DNA of 64,000 nucleotides from Polyporus tsugae (GCA_024305745.1 JAHRBS010000008.1:1240001-1304000), one strand, 5' to 3'. Numbered from the stretch's first letter, positions 31,500 to 45,283 are shown. Numbers and translations: made by a program. Notes: a model not told the origin generated them from the sequence alone.

Positions 31500-33926
31500 A
31501 TGTCTATCAAGCTCTCCGTCCCACTCGTCCTCACCCTTCTCGCCTCTCTCTCTGCCGTTTCCGCTCAACAATGGTACCCTTCACCTCTGTTCTGAAAGCG
31601 CGCCGAGTAGCTCACCGACATCTTCCGCTAGTAATTCCACCTCGCACTGCCCTTCGTCTGCTCCATGCTGCAGTAAGTTCACTCTCCAACTCGATTGCTT
31701 GCCAACCACGCGTATTGACATTCTGTCCTTCCCTTACCCTGCAGGTGAATTCGGTTTCTGTGGCACCGGCAGCGTCAGTACCGCACTATTTCACTGAAAG
31801 AACCCGTCCCCAGGTGTTGACTAACGTACTATTGTGCGGACACAGTTCTGCTTGGGCGGCTGCAACCCGCTCGCATCCAACTCCCTCACCTCATGCTCGC
31901 CGGAGCCCGTCTGCCAAAACGCCAACGTGAGTAGCCTCCTTGTTTCTTTTCTCCGCCCCCGCCGCCTTGTTCGCACTACACATCCCTGGCCCATCCTCCA
32001 CCGATGCCGCCCTTCCCAACTACCGACACTGCCTCAGCAAAGGCCCGGCTTGCAACCATCATCGGCACTGCTGCGCGAAGCCTCGGGGCTGGGCAGATGG
32101 GACCCAGCATCGGTGGACCGCCACGAGACTGTATTGTTTTCAACCAATACCACGATGGCCAGATGCCCGTCTCTCCAGAAACTCTGGGTTATTTTCGAGG
32201 GTTCGGATCTTGTTGCGCCGTGATCAGCACGAGCCACACCGCGCTCCGGCTGGGCTGTTCTCGCAGCGATGGTCATCTCGCCGCAGTTCGTGGCTTGTCC
32301 CTCGACGAAACTTTTTCGTCTCGGACACTTTGGGGAGCGTAGCGTCGCAATGGAGTTACTAGTACGTCGGCATGGTTCGGGATCCGCACTGGTCTTCATA
32401 TGTGCTCGGGCTCAAGTCGCCGAAGAATCCAAAATCGCGCTCGAGTGTCACGTTGGCCGTTGCTTCCAACGCGAGGCAGGCTTGGTCACTTGGCAGCTCT
32501 TGGTCTGGTCCCCGTAGTGATCCTGTTGCGCAACGGACCGCACAAGGGTCATTGTATGCGCGTTTTGTGGAGGAAATAAGCTGCCGTACGGACTCTGCGA
32601 TCCGTCGTGGCGTTAGCGTTTCGATCTCCTCTAGGTCGTGCACGGGGCCGCTCCGATTGCGACTCCATTCTCGGGCGTCACTGCGACGCCTTCTTGTTCC
32701 TGCATTGCTGGTTTTCCGTTTTACTGCGCAACGGGGCTGCGTTGTTGGAGCTTTAGCTGACGTCTACCACACAGCACACGTTCACCGACTTCTCGCGCAT
32801 CCTCTCGAACGCGACCTACTTCGATGGGAACGCAACCAAGTACGACTGGGTCGTCAACTCCGGCACCATCCTCAACTCGACCGCGGGCGAGCTCGGGATG
32901 ACGCTCACTGAGGATAATGGCGGTACCCGTCTATCGTCGACCCGCTACGTCCACTACGGGACCATCACGGCCAGGCGTGCGTACCCCCCCAGATGTACCT
33001 ATATGCGCGGAGCGCTAACGACGATTTTGCATGGGCAGTCAAGACCGGTCGCTGGGGCGGTGTCGTGACCGCGTTCATCACCATGTCAGACATCAAGGAC
33101 GAGATCGACTGGGAGTTCCCGGGCAACCAGACGACCGAGGGCCAGTCCAACTACTTCTGGCAGGGCTACGTCCGTACGTCCTGTTTCTGCATCCTCATCC
33201 TCATTCTCTGGCCCCCTGCACCTCATAAACTCACACCCCTTCTCTGACAGCCACGCCCACGAACGGTAAGACACACGAGGACCTCACGGATACGTTCAGC
33301 AACTTCCACGACTACACCGTATGTGCCCATTTACTGGGCAAGGCATTCGCATTCAGGCTGCTGACAGGCTCGTAATTATGCCGCAGATCGACTGGCAGGA
33401 AGACACCCTGACCTGGCTTATCGACGGCAAGTCCCTCCGCACCCTCAAGCGCAGCGACGTCACTGGCTCCGACGGTGTCAGCCGCTACCCTTCCACCCCG
33501 TCCCGCATCGAGCTCAGGTGCGCCCTCTCCCCTCTACCTCCCTCTCCTCCTTCCTCTCCCCTTACTTACTGACGAACCGCGCGCAGCATCTGGCCCGCGG
33601 GCATCAACTCGTCCGGACAGGGCACGATCGACTGGGCGGGCGGCCTGATCGACTGGAACGACCCGGACTACAAGGCGGCGGGCCACTTCTACGCGCTCGT
33701 CGAGTCCGTCTCCGTCACGTGTGCCGACTCCAAGTCCAACTCCGCCAACGTGACCTCGTACGTGTACGGCCAGAACGCGTCCACGTTCACGCCCTCCGTC
33801 GCCGTCTCGAACGAGTCCACCGTCACCAACGCCGCCGCCGGCGTCGGCGCTCTCGCTGCTGGCAAGGCGGTGTGGGGCGCGATCGTGGGCGGGGCGGCGC
33901 TCGCGCTGGGCGCAGTCTTGCTGTGA
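31500..33926 (+). CDS. GPI-anchored Crh-type chitin-glucan transglycosylase (GH16)
   Basis: Nine exons: 31500-31573, 31632-31672, 31745-31773, 31846-31926, 32775-32976, 33039-33173, 33251-33318, 33387-33517 and 33587-33926; 366 residues. Crh enzymes link chitin to beta-glucan at the cell surface. A signal peptide (about 1-22, ending SAVSAQ) leads a Cys-rich CBM18-like module (CPSSAPCCSEFGFCGTGSF and CLGGCNPLASNSL). The catalytic motif is DEIDWEFPG, with both Glu and the Asp of GH16. Before it lies ITARLKTGRWGGVVTAFITM. N-glycosylation sites are frequent. The C-terminus is a hydrophobic segment ending ALGAVLL, preceded by small residues, as for GPI attachment. Intron 4 is 848 nt against 57-77 nt for the others. 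All phases close. Confidence 0.92.
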
Positions 33927-34581
33927 ATGTGAGTGGGGGATCAATGTTCGAATGCGAGTCCGAGTCAAGGCGCGCCGGATCTATCTCTCGGGATTATAAT
34001 TGGATACCCTGGGATACCCCGCTTAGGTTCTGTCCATCTACATACTAGTTGTGGCTCGAGCCGTCGTTGTCCTTTGTGACGAGCTCGGAAATGTATGGTT
34101 GTTGTGCTCAAACCAGGGACGGATGGTGATTTTTATATGATATGATGTTGATATTTATTATAGCGTATGTTCGTGCGCTCGTACGTACGTACGTATGTAC
34201 GCCGGTCATGCATCGTGATGAGTATGTATGATGATACCCCCCCCTTCCTTGACAGGCGGTGGATTGGATTAGTATTCAATGTCATGCCGTTCTGTTCGTG
34301 ATCTCACTCTATTCCTAGCCGAGCAATGAGATAGTTGTAATAATCAAGGTGTAAAGAGTCGATCTACTACAATATACAAATGCGCAAGTATGATTACAAC
34401 AAGGATAACAGTGTAAGCGTAAGATGATAATGTATGCACGCGTGCGACATGGGTGATATCAGTATCTAGGTCGAGCGTTGAAACGTTGAAAGATCTACGG
34501 ATGTCATGGGGATAGCAACAATGGTCATCCAGAAACTAGCCACACCCACCAAACCGACAGACGTATTTTTTCCCTCCCCTT
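33927..34581. other. Convergent intergenic region
   Basis: 3' flanks of the Crh and UNC80-like genes. AT-rich, with a GTAC-type short repeat at 34180-34202. No gene. Confidence 0.5.
34180..34202. repeat. Short (GTAC)n tandem repeat
   Basis: Repeated CGTA units with one interruption, self-complementary, in the 3' flank of the Crh gene. Confidence 0.7.
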
Positions 34582-37500
34582 CTAATACGCGCGCGGGCTC
34601 GACGGTTCCTCCATATCGACCAAGATCCCGCTGTCGTCTCCGACCCCATCCAGCTCCTCGTCCTCGCGCCACTCGTCGATCAGGTCCTTCGTCTCCTGCA
34701 CCAAAATCTCCACCGCCTCCGCGCGCGACCACGCCCGCACAAGCCCCTCAGCCTCCCCTCCGCCCCCGAACAGCCCGTCCGCCGTCATCGTCGAGTCCAC
34801 CGACGACACACTCGCGAGCGGTAGCAGGGGGTACCCGAGCATCGCCTGCGCAACGCGCACCCGCCGCACCGTCATGCGCACCAGCACTGGCGACTCCACC
34901 GCCATCTCCCGCGCGAGGGCGAGCGCACTGCGCGCGCTCCCAAGCCCGTTCCGCTGCCCGCTCGGCGAGAACGAGCGCCGCCTGCCCCCGGAGCCGGACG
35001 GCGAGAGCGGGCGCACGGGCCCGAGGTGTACGATCTTGGGGCCGGACTCGCGCGCGGTCTGCCGCGTCGGCGTGATCGGGGACGGCATGAGCTGGTAGCC
35101 CGCCTGACGGCCTTCGCTTAGACCGGAGACCCTGCGCGGCGTGGACTGCATGCCGAACTCATCGAACGAGGGCAGCGAGACGCCGTTCGGGAAGAGCGTC
35201 GAGCTGCGGGGAGTCGACAACGCGCTCGGCGGCAACGGGTCTACTCCGCTCGCGCTCGCGTTCACGAAGCTCCGCCGCGGTTTGGAGAATATGTTCGACA
35301 CGGGCCTGCTGCTACGCGGGCGGGCGGACAGGGGCGTCGCGAGCCCCGAAGAAGGCATGCCCATGCCCATGGCGCTGATAATCGGGCTGGCGGTGACGCT
35401 GTGGCCGCCAGCGGTGAGCTCCTGGTGGAGCATCGCGACTTTCTCTTGGATGAAGATGCGCATTTGCAGTGCGAGCGGGTTGCGCCGGAGGCAGAGCCAC
35501 TCGATCAGGGACCAGGTCATGTAGTCAATTATCCGTGGGCGGCGCTCCATGCGTGTGCGGTGGACCGCGGGTGTCAGAGACGGGGTAAGGAAGGGGTTCT
35601 CGTCGGCGCCGAGGGTGAATGCGCTTGTGCGGGGTGAGTGTGTGGGTGAGGGGGGTTCCGAGTAGCCACCGCGATTGGGAATGGCGAAGCCGGCGTCTCC
35701 CTCCGCCAGGGTATCCTTCAAGACCATACCGATCCGACCCCATATCGAAGGAAGGATGGCGGAGAGTTCCTGCTCCGCGCGGGTGGCGATTACCTTCAAT
35801 ATTTGCAGAGCAACAACGAGGGCCATGGCAGGCTTGGGGTCGGGCCCAGATGATAGCGTCCGACTGTCCGTCGATTTCCGACGCTCAAGCCCAGGGATGA
35901 TGGGCCGTGAATCAGGGCGGATGTAATCTGCACGTTGTATCACATTCAGCACGTACGCCAGCAGCCGCAACCAGGCCTTCGAGTAAACGTCCCGCCGCGA
36001 TTTCTCCGCCCACTGGCTGTCGTTGGCAATCTCGACACTTGTCTTCATGCGTAGGGAGAAGGGTAGGACGACTCCGGCTAAGAAGTCATATGTCGGCTCG
36101 CGCTTCTCCAACTCTGACATCGCGTCGGCGCCGACTGCGAGCAGAGACTTGTCCAAAAGGTTAAGGACACTGCCGCGGACTGCCAAGTTCCATAGCAGAT
36201 TCTCCCACGCCGCTACTTCGCAGGCCTCGAGACCCGCGCTGCAGAACTGTGTCACCAGCACTCGGGAGAACGCTGGCTGGTTAGCGTACACTGTGTCGGA
36301 GGCGAGAGAGGCCACTACGTCGAAGACGCCGGAGAAGTCGACCGTCGTGCAGTAGGAAGAGATGATTGGTGCGACGTCAGACAATAATATGACGACTAAT
36401 TTCAGCTCGCGATGTGTAGGATGGATGAGCACCGCTCGAACGTATTCGGAGAGGAACTCCGCTACCCTCGAAACGCTTGACCGATAATCCTTGAGGATGG
36501 CCTTCACGAGTTCCAACACTCGCTGCGACGCTAAAGATGACAAGGAGCCTCCTTCTTTGGTGAAGCCGACGACCAAGGATAGCAGATCCAGTCGCATGGC
36601 CAAAAGGTCGCTCGGGAAAGACGTCTGGGAGAAGCTGGTTTGTTCGAGCCCAGCCTGGGAGATAGAATTGGGACCCAGTTCGTCGACCTGGGAGGCACTC
36701 TCAGAGGGCTTTGGTTTCGTAACACCCTTGTTCAGGAGGATGGCAGCGAGGGCACTGATACCATCTCTGAGGACAGAACGAGCTGATGTAGAGGCATGGT
36801 AGAGGTGAGGCGCAAGGAACATGAGGAAGCGGAGGAACTGTTGAGCTCGGAGAATGGTAGGGTTGTGAGCAATAACGGTAAGGAAGAGTCGGACGAGATC
36901 ATCCAGACCCAACCGCTTGCTGTCAAACTCGTCTGGAACATCGACTGTCACCTGGTTCTTGTCTTGCGAATTTCGGTGCACAGACGCCAGGAAGACTTGT
37001 GGGACCTTCTCCGCGATGGTCACCAATATTGCCTCTTGTTCCTCGACCCTCGTGATTGCGCTGAGCGCGGTAACCTCGGGGTTACTCTGGGGAACCATGA
37101 TCTTCAAACTCGCAAAGAGGTTGTATATGCTCCTGCAAACCGTAGGCCCGTCGACCCCTGGAAGAGCGATGACATTTGACATGATATCGCAGGTCTGGAA
37201 GATGAATGATTCTTGGTGTAGGGCGAAGAATCTGTTGACGGCGAATTCAATGACCGCACGGATGGTGGGATGGGAGGCAGCCTCGCAGTAAATCTTGACT
37301 ACGGCAGGCATAAACATCGTGTAGCCACCTCCGGAGGTGAACAATCGCCTGAATCGAGTGGCTGCAACCAAGTAGTCTATGACACGGTAAGTTCAGACTC
37401 CTGTCAAGAGGACAATCTACTCACTCAGCACCGCGTGAGAAACAATTCCGACATCATCGCCATGCGCAAGCAGGATTCGGTTGAGTCCATCCAACAGCAA

Positions 37501-40500
37501 TCCCAGCTCCTCCCGATCGTTGAGATGGCGGGACATAGACCGGAAGACTTGATGAAGCAACAATAGATGGCTACGTGCCAATGTAAGCGATAGAGCTGTC
37601 AGAGTTGGATTGGGTGGTGGAAGCGGTTCCTGAAGAGGGATATATGCTGTCAAAGGAATGGCGTTCTGCTGCGGGTCGTCGAAGTGGATGGGTAGCACGA
37701 GGGTCGTGAGGATCTTGCGGAAGACCTTGACATCTTGTGCGTTGTGTCGAAGCATGTTGAGCATCAGTATGTTCTGGGCGGTCCTGACCATGGAGACCCA
37801 TACGACGGGTGACGGAAGGGCGTCGAACGGATTGTAGTTGGATTCCAGCGCCCTTGGGAACATGGGTCCCGGTTGAAGAGCATCATTCCACCACAGCGAA
37901 CCAGAAGGGAGCAACAGCATGTCCACTTTGGCTCGTCGGATGTCGCGCATCGACATCTTGCTGACCTGAGATATAAGTTTGGCGACGATAGGGGCGCTAT
38001 AACCAAAACCTAGCAGAGGGTCGACGTTCTCCGTTTGCCGCATAGAGCCCTTCAAGAAGCCTACAACGTGGTTGAGAACGTGATGAGCGGCACCAGGGGG
38101 CAAGTGGAACTCGCAGTGCAAGAAGTTGCGTAGTGTAGCGACCGCGGATGTAACACCAGAAGCATCTCCAGACAGTTCATGAAACACAGACCTAGCGAGC
38201 AGTTGGGGATCGTCGCGCATGAGGTCCAGGATGAGATTCCGTGCGGTATTCGCGACAATGAAGTCGCTATCCTTGGCCATCGCCGCCAACTTCGGGAAAA
38301 ACGCGACCATACCGGCGACGAACACCGGACGTCGCTTGGCTCGCGAGTGGCCCGCGGATGAGTCCCTCCTAGACAGCGGCGAGTCTCGTGGTGAGGTCCG
38401 CGTGGGAGACGGTTCGGGGCTTGGGCTTGGACTTGGAGGTTCCAGAAGAGCGGGATCGGCATCCGACGACGAGCTCAACAAATCAAGCTGTTGCGTCGGA
38501 AGCCGGGTCATTGGTGTCTTGATCCACTCCATCTTCGGGTCCATCTCGCCTCGTTCCTCCGCCCACCCAACTTCGTTCAACCTTCTACGGAGTTCCAAGG
38601 GGAGAGCGTGGCCATTGCTGTCCTTGAAATCGTTAGGATCCTCTTCAAGCTCGAAGAGATTGTTTCCGATATCGGTGGGCACGAAATGGATAGGGGGCCG
38701 AGTGAGCTTGAATGGCCGTCGGTAGTTCTTGTCGAGGATGACTTCTTGAGTTAGGAGCTGGAAACGCCAGCTGGCCATGGTGGCCACTCGTTGGACTGCA
38801 AGACGGCGAATAGAGACTTCCGGGCTGAACAGGTGGATTCAACAAAGATCGTTAGGCATCATTGTGTAGAGGGACGTACCTCGAGAGGTCCTGATTAATC
38901 AGTGCCGAGAACTCCTCAGGGATCTTCTCCGCGCATTGCATCACAAGAAAACAAGTCTACACAACGCTACTCAGCAAGTGGTCGTACGTGGCAACAAGAG
39001 AAGCTTACCGGTGCTACGACGTGTGAGGCAACGTTGTCCAGATGCTTATACCACAAGATGGGGCCCAGCTGCATGTAGTCGTTCGGCTGCAGCAGACCCG
39101 AGATGGTGACCAGCAATTCCAGCGCTGTGCTTATTCGCTTGTCTATCAGAGATTGTAACATCGTGATCCTCGCGTCAAAGTTATCTTGACCGGCATCCAT
39201 GTATCCGCCTTGCGAAGCCGTCGCGCCTGGTTGTGAGTCTATACTCGACGGACTGACTATGGTGGTCCGACGCTGATGGAAATGTGAGCGGTGTGAATCC
39301 CAAAGCGACGAGTAGCTTACCTTTCCTGCACCGCCGCCGATACCGGCCTTGGCCTGGGAGTACAGAGCATTCAACTTCGAAAACGTGTTGGCGACCTCGT
39401 CCTCGTTCAGCCCCTCGTCGGGATCGGTGTCCGAATCGAAGATGTACGACGACGTCCAGTTGACCAACGATGGCAGCCAAGGAGCGCTACAAGCAAGTAA
39501 ATAACCACACTAGGGGCAGCTGAAACATCATACCCCTTGAGCGAGCGCGTGTGGAGCCTGCATTCCCGGAACAGCGCACAGAAGAGCAGCCTTTGGGAGG
39601 CAGGGATCAAAGTAGATTGCTCCTGATCAAGCGCTCAGCCATCTTACAACAATATTGGACAGGGAGAGCACTGACCTTGGCTTCGACCATAATGCCCAAC
39701 CTTGCTTCTAACGATACGACAAACTTGGTTGTCGCCGCGAGCTATTAACTCCACACGTCACGATATGGTCCATGGGATATCGCACGAGCTTAACTTACCA
39801 CAGCTGGATCCTTCAACTGGCGCACCATCCGCAGATGCTGTATCAACTCCACCATGATCACCATCTGGCCGTGCCGTGCCGTGGCCTGCGCAGGCGCAGC
39901 GACATCGTTCATCGACTGAGAGGCACTCCGCGACCCCGTAGGATCCATCATGATCGCAACGGACATCATCTCCGGATCGTGCGTCCAGAGCCCAGGGTAA
40001 AACCGCGCGACGGCGTGTAGGGAGCAAAGCTGGTTCGCGATCGTCAAGTCCTTCATCGACGCGGCGCAGCCAAAGACGGGCTTGAAGAATGCCTTCGGAC
40101 AACTGATCGCGGCGGACTCGAGGAAATCGGAGAGCGCGATACAGGGTAGCTGGGGCGGGTCTTGCGTCAATCGCTATGGGGAAAAGGAAGCGTCAGAAGC
40201 TGGCCGAGAGGCGGAAGGCAAATGGGCATGAACACACATCGCTGATTGTAGGGAGAAGGCGAGGGATCAAAGACCTCCGAATGTCTTCAGGAAGTTCTTC
40301 AAAAATGGGCACGAGGCGCAAGATAACGGGCCATTCGCCTCGAGTAATCTGTTGGATGCACATTAGAAACGACGGGGTAAGGAAAATATTGTGATAATGT
40401 TACTCACGAACTCCTGTAGGGAACGTTCTACGCTTTCGCGCCACTTCCCACCCTCCTGGACCCAGTGTGAGAAGTAAAACATCACGTACTCCCGGTCACT

Positions 40501-42427
40501 GCTCCCCCGCACACACAGGAGCTCGAGCGTAAGTCGAATGATGCTGCTCTGGATCTCGCCGACGACGGCGAAGGCATCGTCTTGCATCGCCTCGACTTCT
40601 GGCAAGATACGTGTCCGCAGGAGGTGTATGACCACGTCCGCGTCAGCTACGACTTTGCGCGGGTCCGGGGCTGCGTTCAAGAGCAAGGAAACTGAAGCAT
40701 TGATAAACGTCTTCAGCTTGCGCCAGGTCATCGCGGTGAGGAGTGGTGAGAGGAGCATCGAGGAGTCGGAGGATGACCAGTATTCCTACACCATATCCTC
40801 AGACCTTAGCACTGGTTATTTGCAAAAGAAGCGAAAAGGACATACTTCGACCAAGTTGTGCAGTGTCCATCTTCTCGACGCTTCGGAACCAACCTCGAGA
40901 CAGCCAATCACGCTTTCCGCGACGATGATCTCCCTCACCCCCTCATCGCTCTCGTCCTTACGCCGCACGCCGTATTCCTTCTCCAGCGCTTGTGGAGCAG
41001 GTGTTCCACTCTGCCCGCTCTTGATCCCCGCGATACACGCCACCACGTTGTCGGCTTCCTGCATGGAGTCAGGGGACGATCGTAGGATCGTCAAGAGGGA
41101 GAAAAGGCACTGGAGAAGGGTCTGCAGGATGGCGGGGGTCTCGACCTGGAATGTTCCCTCTCGGCCAAAGAGGATGGTGGACAAGGAGGTGATAATACGC
41201 ATTCGTGATCTTGAGTAAACGGACGCGGCTTTGCAGCACCATATGCAGCGATCCAGCTCGGCCTACAAAGAGTCAGTACAACCAGAGAACGAGTGCATTG
41301 CTATCGCATACCTCGTGGGATGCAGCTTTCCAAGTCCTAATCGCGTACTCGAAGGTCTCGACCGCTGTCTGCTGCTCGACGGCGATCTGCTCGTTCCTAT
41401 GCGGACCCAGAAACGGCACGAGCAACGCAGCGAGCACCTGTGTTTCCCCAGGAAGAGTCTTCGGACGGTTGACCGAGGTCGAGGACGTCAACGCCCTGGC
41501 GACATGCGTGACCGTCGGCGCGGCGCGAGAGCTAGCAGCCAGCGACATGACGCTTTGCGGACGCTTCAGGCCCGCTCCGCCCGTCATCTGCCTGGAATGA
41601 CCGTGACCGGGGCCGCCACTCCCCGTCGTGGCCATGGAGAGGTTTGACGACGAGGCGAGGAACGGGAGGTGCAGCGTCGAGCCGAGGGTGTTGTGGATGG
41701 ATGGCTCAGACTTCTGCGCCCTCGCGGGCACGTCTCCGAAACGGACCATCATGCATGCCTTGCGGATCTCCTCTGTTAACCGACGGGTTTCGTCCTGCGC
41801 GACGTCGCGGACTTGCTCGACGACGTGTCGCATCGAACGTTTCTGGCCAAATCGGTAGCCGCGAGACGGCGTGGACGGACGTGCAGGCACAGGGGTGGAG
41901 GGGGTGTCTGGGAAGCCATCCGATCGAGATGGCATAGGCGGCGGGGTGGCAGAGCGTATTGACGAGGAGGACGGGATGACATGTGACCTGAGGGTGTCCC
42001 ATCTGCGACGGGAAGGGGACCTTGGCACAGCGTCGTCTATCGACGCGATGAGGGTGCCCCCGAGGTTGAGTGGTGGGATATTCGCCTTCGCTTGACGCGG
42101 GTCCGGGCGCGCAGTCTGGGGCGTCTTGGGTGGGCGCGGTGTCGCTACATCCTCGCCGAACAGTGACAGGTTGTCTTCATCCACTGGAGATTGGACTACA
42201 ACATGGTCGGTCCATGCGGAGCCGTCGCCAAATGGATCGGTGCCCTCTTCTATCTTCTCTGCGAGCGTGAGGAGGTTCGAGGACCCAGAGGATTGGGCGC
42301 GGAAGTGCGTGGTCCCACTTGACACAGAGTCCTCAGAATTGCTTCGCTGCTTCTTGAGCGACTCAATGGAGAAGAGGCGGCGAGGAAGCTGTCTTCCTCC
42401 ATTTGGCTTCTTGGTTCCGGAAGACAT
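34582..42427 (-). CDS. UNC80: UNC80-like large helical-repeat protein
   Basis: Twelve minus-strand exons: 42427-41312, 41262-40846, 40785-40408, 40348-40238, 40173-39799, 39741-39676, 39622-39534, 39486-39321, 39272-39009, 38956-38880, 38824-37425 and 37376-34582; 2417 residues, all phases closing. In animals UNC80 bridges the NALCN sodium-leak channel to UNC79. Two anchors match animal UNC80 in order. One is a block ending in a conserved proline-rich motif (KLTRPPIHFVP after RRLAVQRVATMASWRFQ). The other is GGGYTMFMPAVVKIYCEAAS, then HPTIRAVIEFAVNRFFALHQ. The N-terminus (about 370 residues) and the C-terminal 450 residues are Ser/Pro-rich and probably disordered; the middle is alpha-helical. 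Fungal channel partners would be Cch1/Mid1-like proteins (inference). The assignment rests on remembered family sequence, not a search. Confidence 0.75.
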
Positions 42428-44447
42428 GACTTCAGCTGGAAAGTGTCGTCGTCAGTATGTTACATCTTAACAACGCTTCATGCTCATTGGCCTGGTTCTT
42501 CAGTCATCCTTGCCGTGAATTCACTCCCGAGCGTATGGAGTGGGTTAGCATTCGCACTCAATATCCACACAGCAAACAGAAACCCCATCGTGCGCAGGTA
42601 ATCCTCCCCCATGATTCCTTACGGAGGACGAGTTTGTAGGATACAGGTATAGCACCTTCAGGAGAGCCCACGCTGGGTCTCGGCCATGTGTTTGAATTTA
42701 AGCTGATGGGAAAGTGGGGTTACCGCTGGATTCCAGAAGACCTTCAGGGACCGTTACCAGAATAGTGGACGGTCACGAAGATAATAACAAGTCGCTCAGG
42801 GCGGGAGCGGGTTAATTGTGATGTACGGCGAATGGTCAGACGGCGACCATCCATGCACCCAGTGTGCTTTCCGACTGTCCACTAGCTATTCTCCCGCTCG
42901 GTACACTGTTTCGAGGAGTGAACTGTAGAAAACAACTGCTCACCTACACTCCATGCGATGCTTCAGCCTGAAACTCCCTCGAGTGAAACTGATCAGCTCC
43001 CGACTCCTCTTGGTAGGTCTTCCCTGATCCCCTGGACGGCCAAGATAGTCGTGAGCCAAGCAGCGAAGGCGGCCAAGACTGAAACTATCACACAGAGTCC
43101 AAGAGGGTCTGAGGGCACGAGAGACAAGGTGGTGGAGGACCTGTGGGGGACAACGGACGTCGTGCGAGTCGGTGTCAGAGACGGGATGCACAGCCGCCCA
43201 GCACACTTTGCTCCCGGCGAGCATCACCCGAGCATCGTCCTGCATCATCGCCCATATCCCATCGTCTGAAATTCCGAATCAACTCTCTGCTACGATTGAG
43301 CATCCTCTGTGTCTCGTACGAATCGCCCTACCACCCTTCAAGCTTCAAGAATCAAATTGGACGCCGCTCGGAGGTTCCCACTTCAACCAGCTATGTATTC
43401 GTACACGTCAGTTGAGCCTGCGGGAAGCATGCAAACTGTGCCGGCATGCGTGCATGGAGGACTAGGGCGGGTACCATGATGGTGGGTTTTCAATTTCGTC
43501 TTGCCTCAGTCTTGCCTCGGGGTGTTTGTATGTACCATCTCCACCCGCGGGCCGGGTCGAAAGATGAGCCAGTAAGTAGGACCTCGCGACGAGCCCAGCT
43601 TGCATTGTTCAAGGAGGGTCGGACTCGTACTGACGTGACGGAATGGCAGTACAATTCAATTATTCATGGACTATCCGTGGAGCGTCCGTCACAGACATAG
43701 TGAGAGGGTTCAACGTTCAACGTTCAACGCTGCTGCATCACATCACCAATTGGAATCGGAGCGTACTCCTGCGCGGTCGATATCACCCCCATCGTCAATA
43801 GATCATCCCTTCCTATGCGGATGACTATAACGAATCGCGATCTGTGCGTTTTGAGGATGCGAAGTTCAGCGGCGCACTGTGGAAAAAAACGGGAGAGTTC
43901 GAGACTCCGGAAGCGAGAACCTCCGCAGTCCGCCAGCGACTAGATAGACTGGCAGATGGTGGTTGACAGTTGTACTTGCATGCTCCGGATCCTCTGATAG
44001 ACGTATACAGCTGAAGTCGTTCCTGGTACTTTGCAGGCAGTATTGTGAATGAGCAGCATGCGAGGCCCATCAGGACAAACACGAGTGGACGTCAGGTCGC
44101 CCAAAGTACATGGTTAAGGGTTTTTTAGAGTTCTTCCATAAGGGTGCGGCGTATCATGATCAGCTGCACCAGCTGATTCATGTAGGCAGGAGCACTTCCA
44201 GAAGTTTGAGCCGTACTAGCATCGCTCGTCGCCACCGCCGTCCGAAAGACGTCAACGTTGATCAACTCTCCACAGTTCTGTACTCGCAATGTCCACGAAC
44301 GGCGAGGAGCAGATGTATATGAATGCACACCCCTCTATCGCTCCCACCATCGCTCGTTAACCTTCCACCCACTTCGCCAGGCTCCCGGGGTCGCAGTCGC
44401 GTATCCATCCAAATTAATCTCCCTCGCTTCCATCCATCCCTGGCAAC
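42428..44447. other. 2-kb intergenic region, one doubtful exon
   Basis: The first few hundred bases are the UNC80-like promoter. On the minus strand at about 43210-43010 a frame without a start codon contains a membrane-span-like stretch (GLCVIVSVLAAFAAWLTTIL) and ends at a TGA; it might be an exon of a small membrane protein, but no gene model could be built. A GTTCAAC tandem triplet lies near 43708-43730. The rest shows nothing. Confidence 0.3.
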
Positions 44448-44922
44448 ATGGCACTATCAGTCTCTGGAATCATCATCGTCATCTTCTGCATCCTCTTTGC
44501 GATCGCGATACCCTTCTTTTCCCCTCGACGGGAGCTCAAGCCGTGGTTGTCCTGGTACGCCCGATCGGAGACCGTCAACACAAGGTCCAAAGGAAGGGCT
44601 AATAGACACCGGCGGGGAAGCATGGTGAGGCGTTCTTCCTTGTCTCGTTATTGGCTATGGGCGGGGCGAGAACTTGTATGCTGGCTCCAATACTAATTGA
44701 CTTGATATTTCGTCGACAGCCTAGAGAGCGACATCTGGCCACGAGCCAGTGAACTCGCGACTCGTCACTCGTTCCGAGCTACAGGCCCACCCAAAGGTGC
44801 TCGCGTCTGCGACAGTCGACCTCGAGGCAGCGAAGGTGGCCGCAGGCGCGTTTGAACTACCTAGAAAGTCATCGGAGCCCTGCCCTCCGTATTCAGAGAG
44901 GGAAACAGACTGGAGGACATGA
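44448..44922 (+). CDS. Small single-span membrane protein
   Basis: Exons 44448-44624 and 44725-44922 give 124 residues. The N-terminus is a strong membrane span (SGIIIVIFCILFAIAIPFF) followed at once by basic residues (SPRRELKPW, RSKGRANRHRRGS), which predicts a cytosolic C-terminal tail. The acceptor CCTAG at 44724 was chosen because only it opens the protein-like tail (VNSRLVTRSELQAHPKVLAS) that ends in CPPYSERETDWRT. The layout resembles the next gene. No family is recognised. Confidence 0.55.
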
Positions 44923-45283
44923 GAGGGGAACCATTATATTGTTTTGATTCCGTGCCATTTGTGTAGGTGGATTATGGGACTTTTCAGCTTGTTTCCGATG
45001 GCCATATACTAGTGACGAGCTCATCGGACCATGTCCTTGCGGATATATTGGACGTTGGACGTATACGTAGTACCTTGGTAGCACCTTGTAGTAAGTGCTG
45101 TCATACACTCTGCATCATGTATGGCCGAAACGAATGAGTTTGAAATTGATACATAATCGGATGGTTACATACGACTGTCTTCAGCCATAGTGTCAATATG
45201 TACAAACATGACGGATTGACCTGCTCTTGATGACAACGCCACGGTGCTGCCATCATGTTTACTTAACCTCGACTACAGCTCAC
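44923..45283. other. Spacer between two small membrane-protein genes
   Basis: AT-rich; holds the end of the upstream gene and the promoter of the next. An AG at 45278-45279 just before the next ATG leaves room for a short upstream exon. Confidence 0.4.

Noticed and set aside
31927..32774. Transposon in the long Crh intron
   Set aside because: No terminal inverted repeats, target-site duplication or transposase motif could be seen; kept only as an unusual intron.
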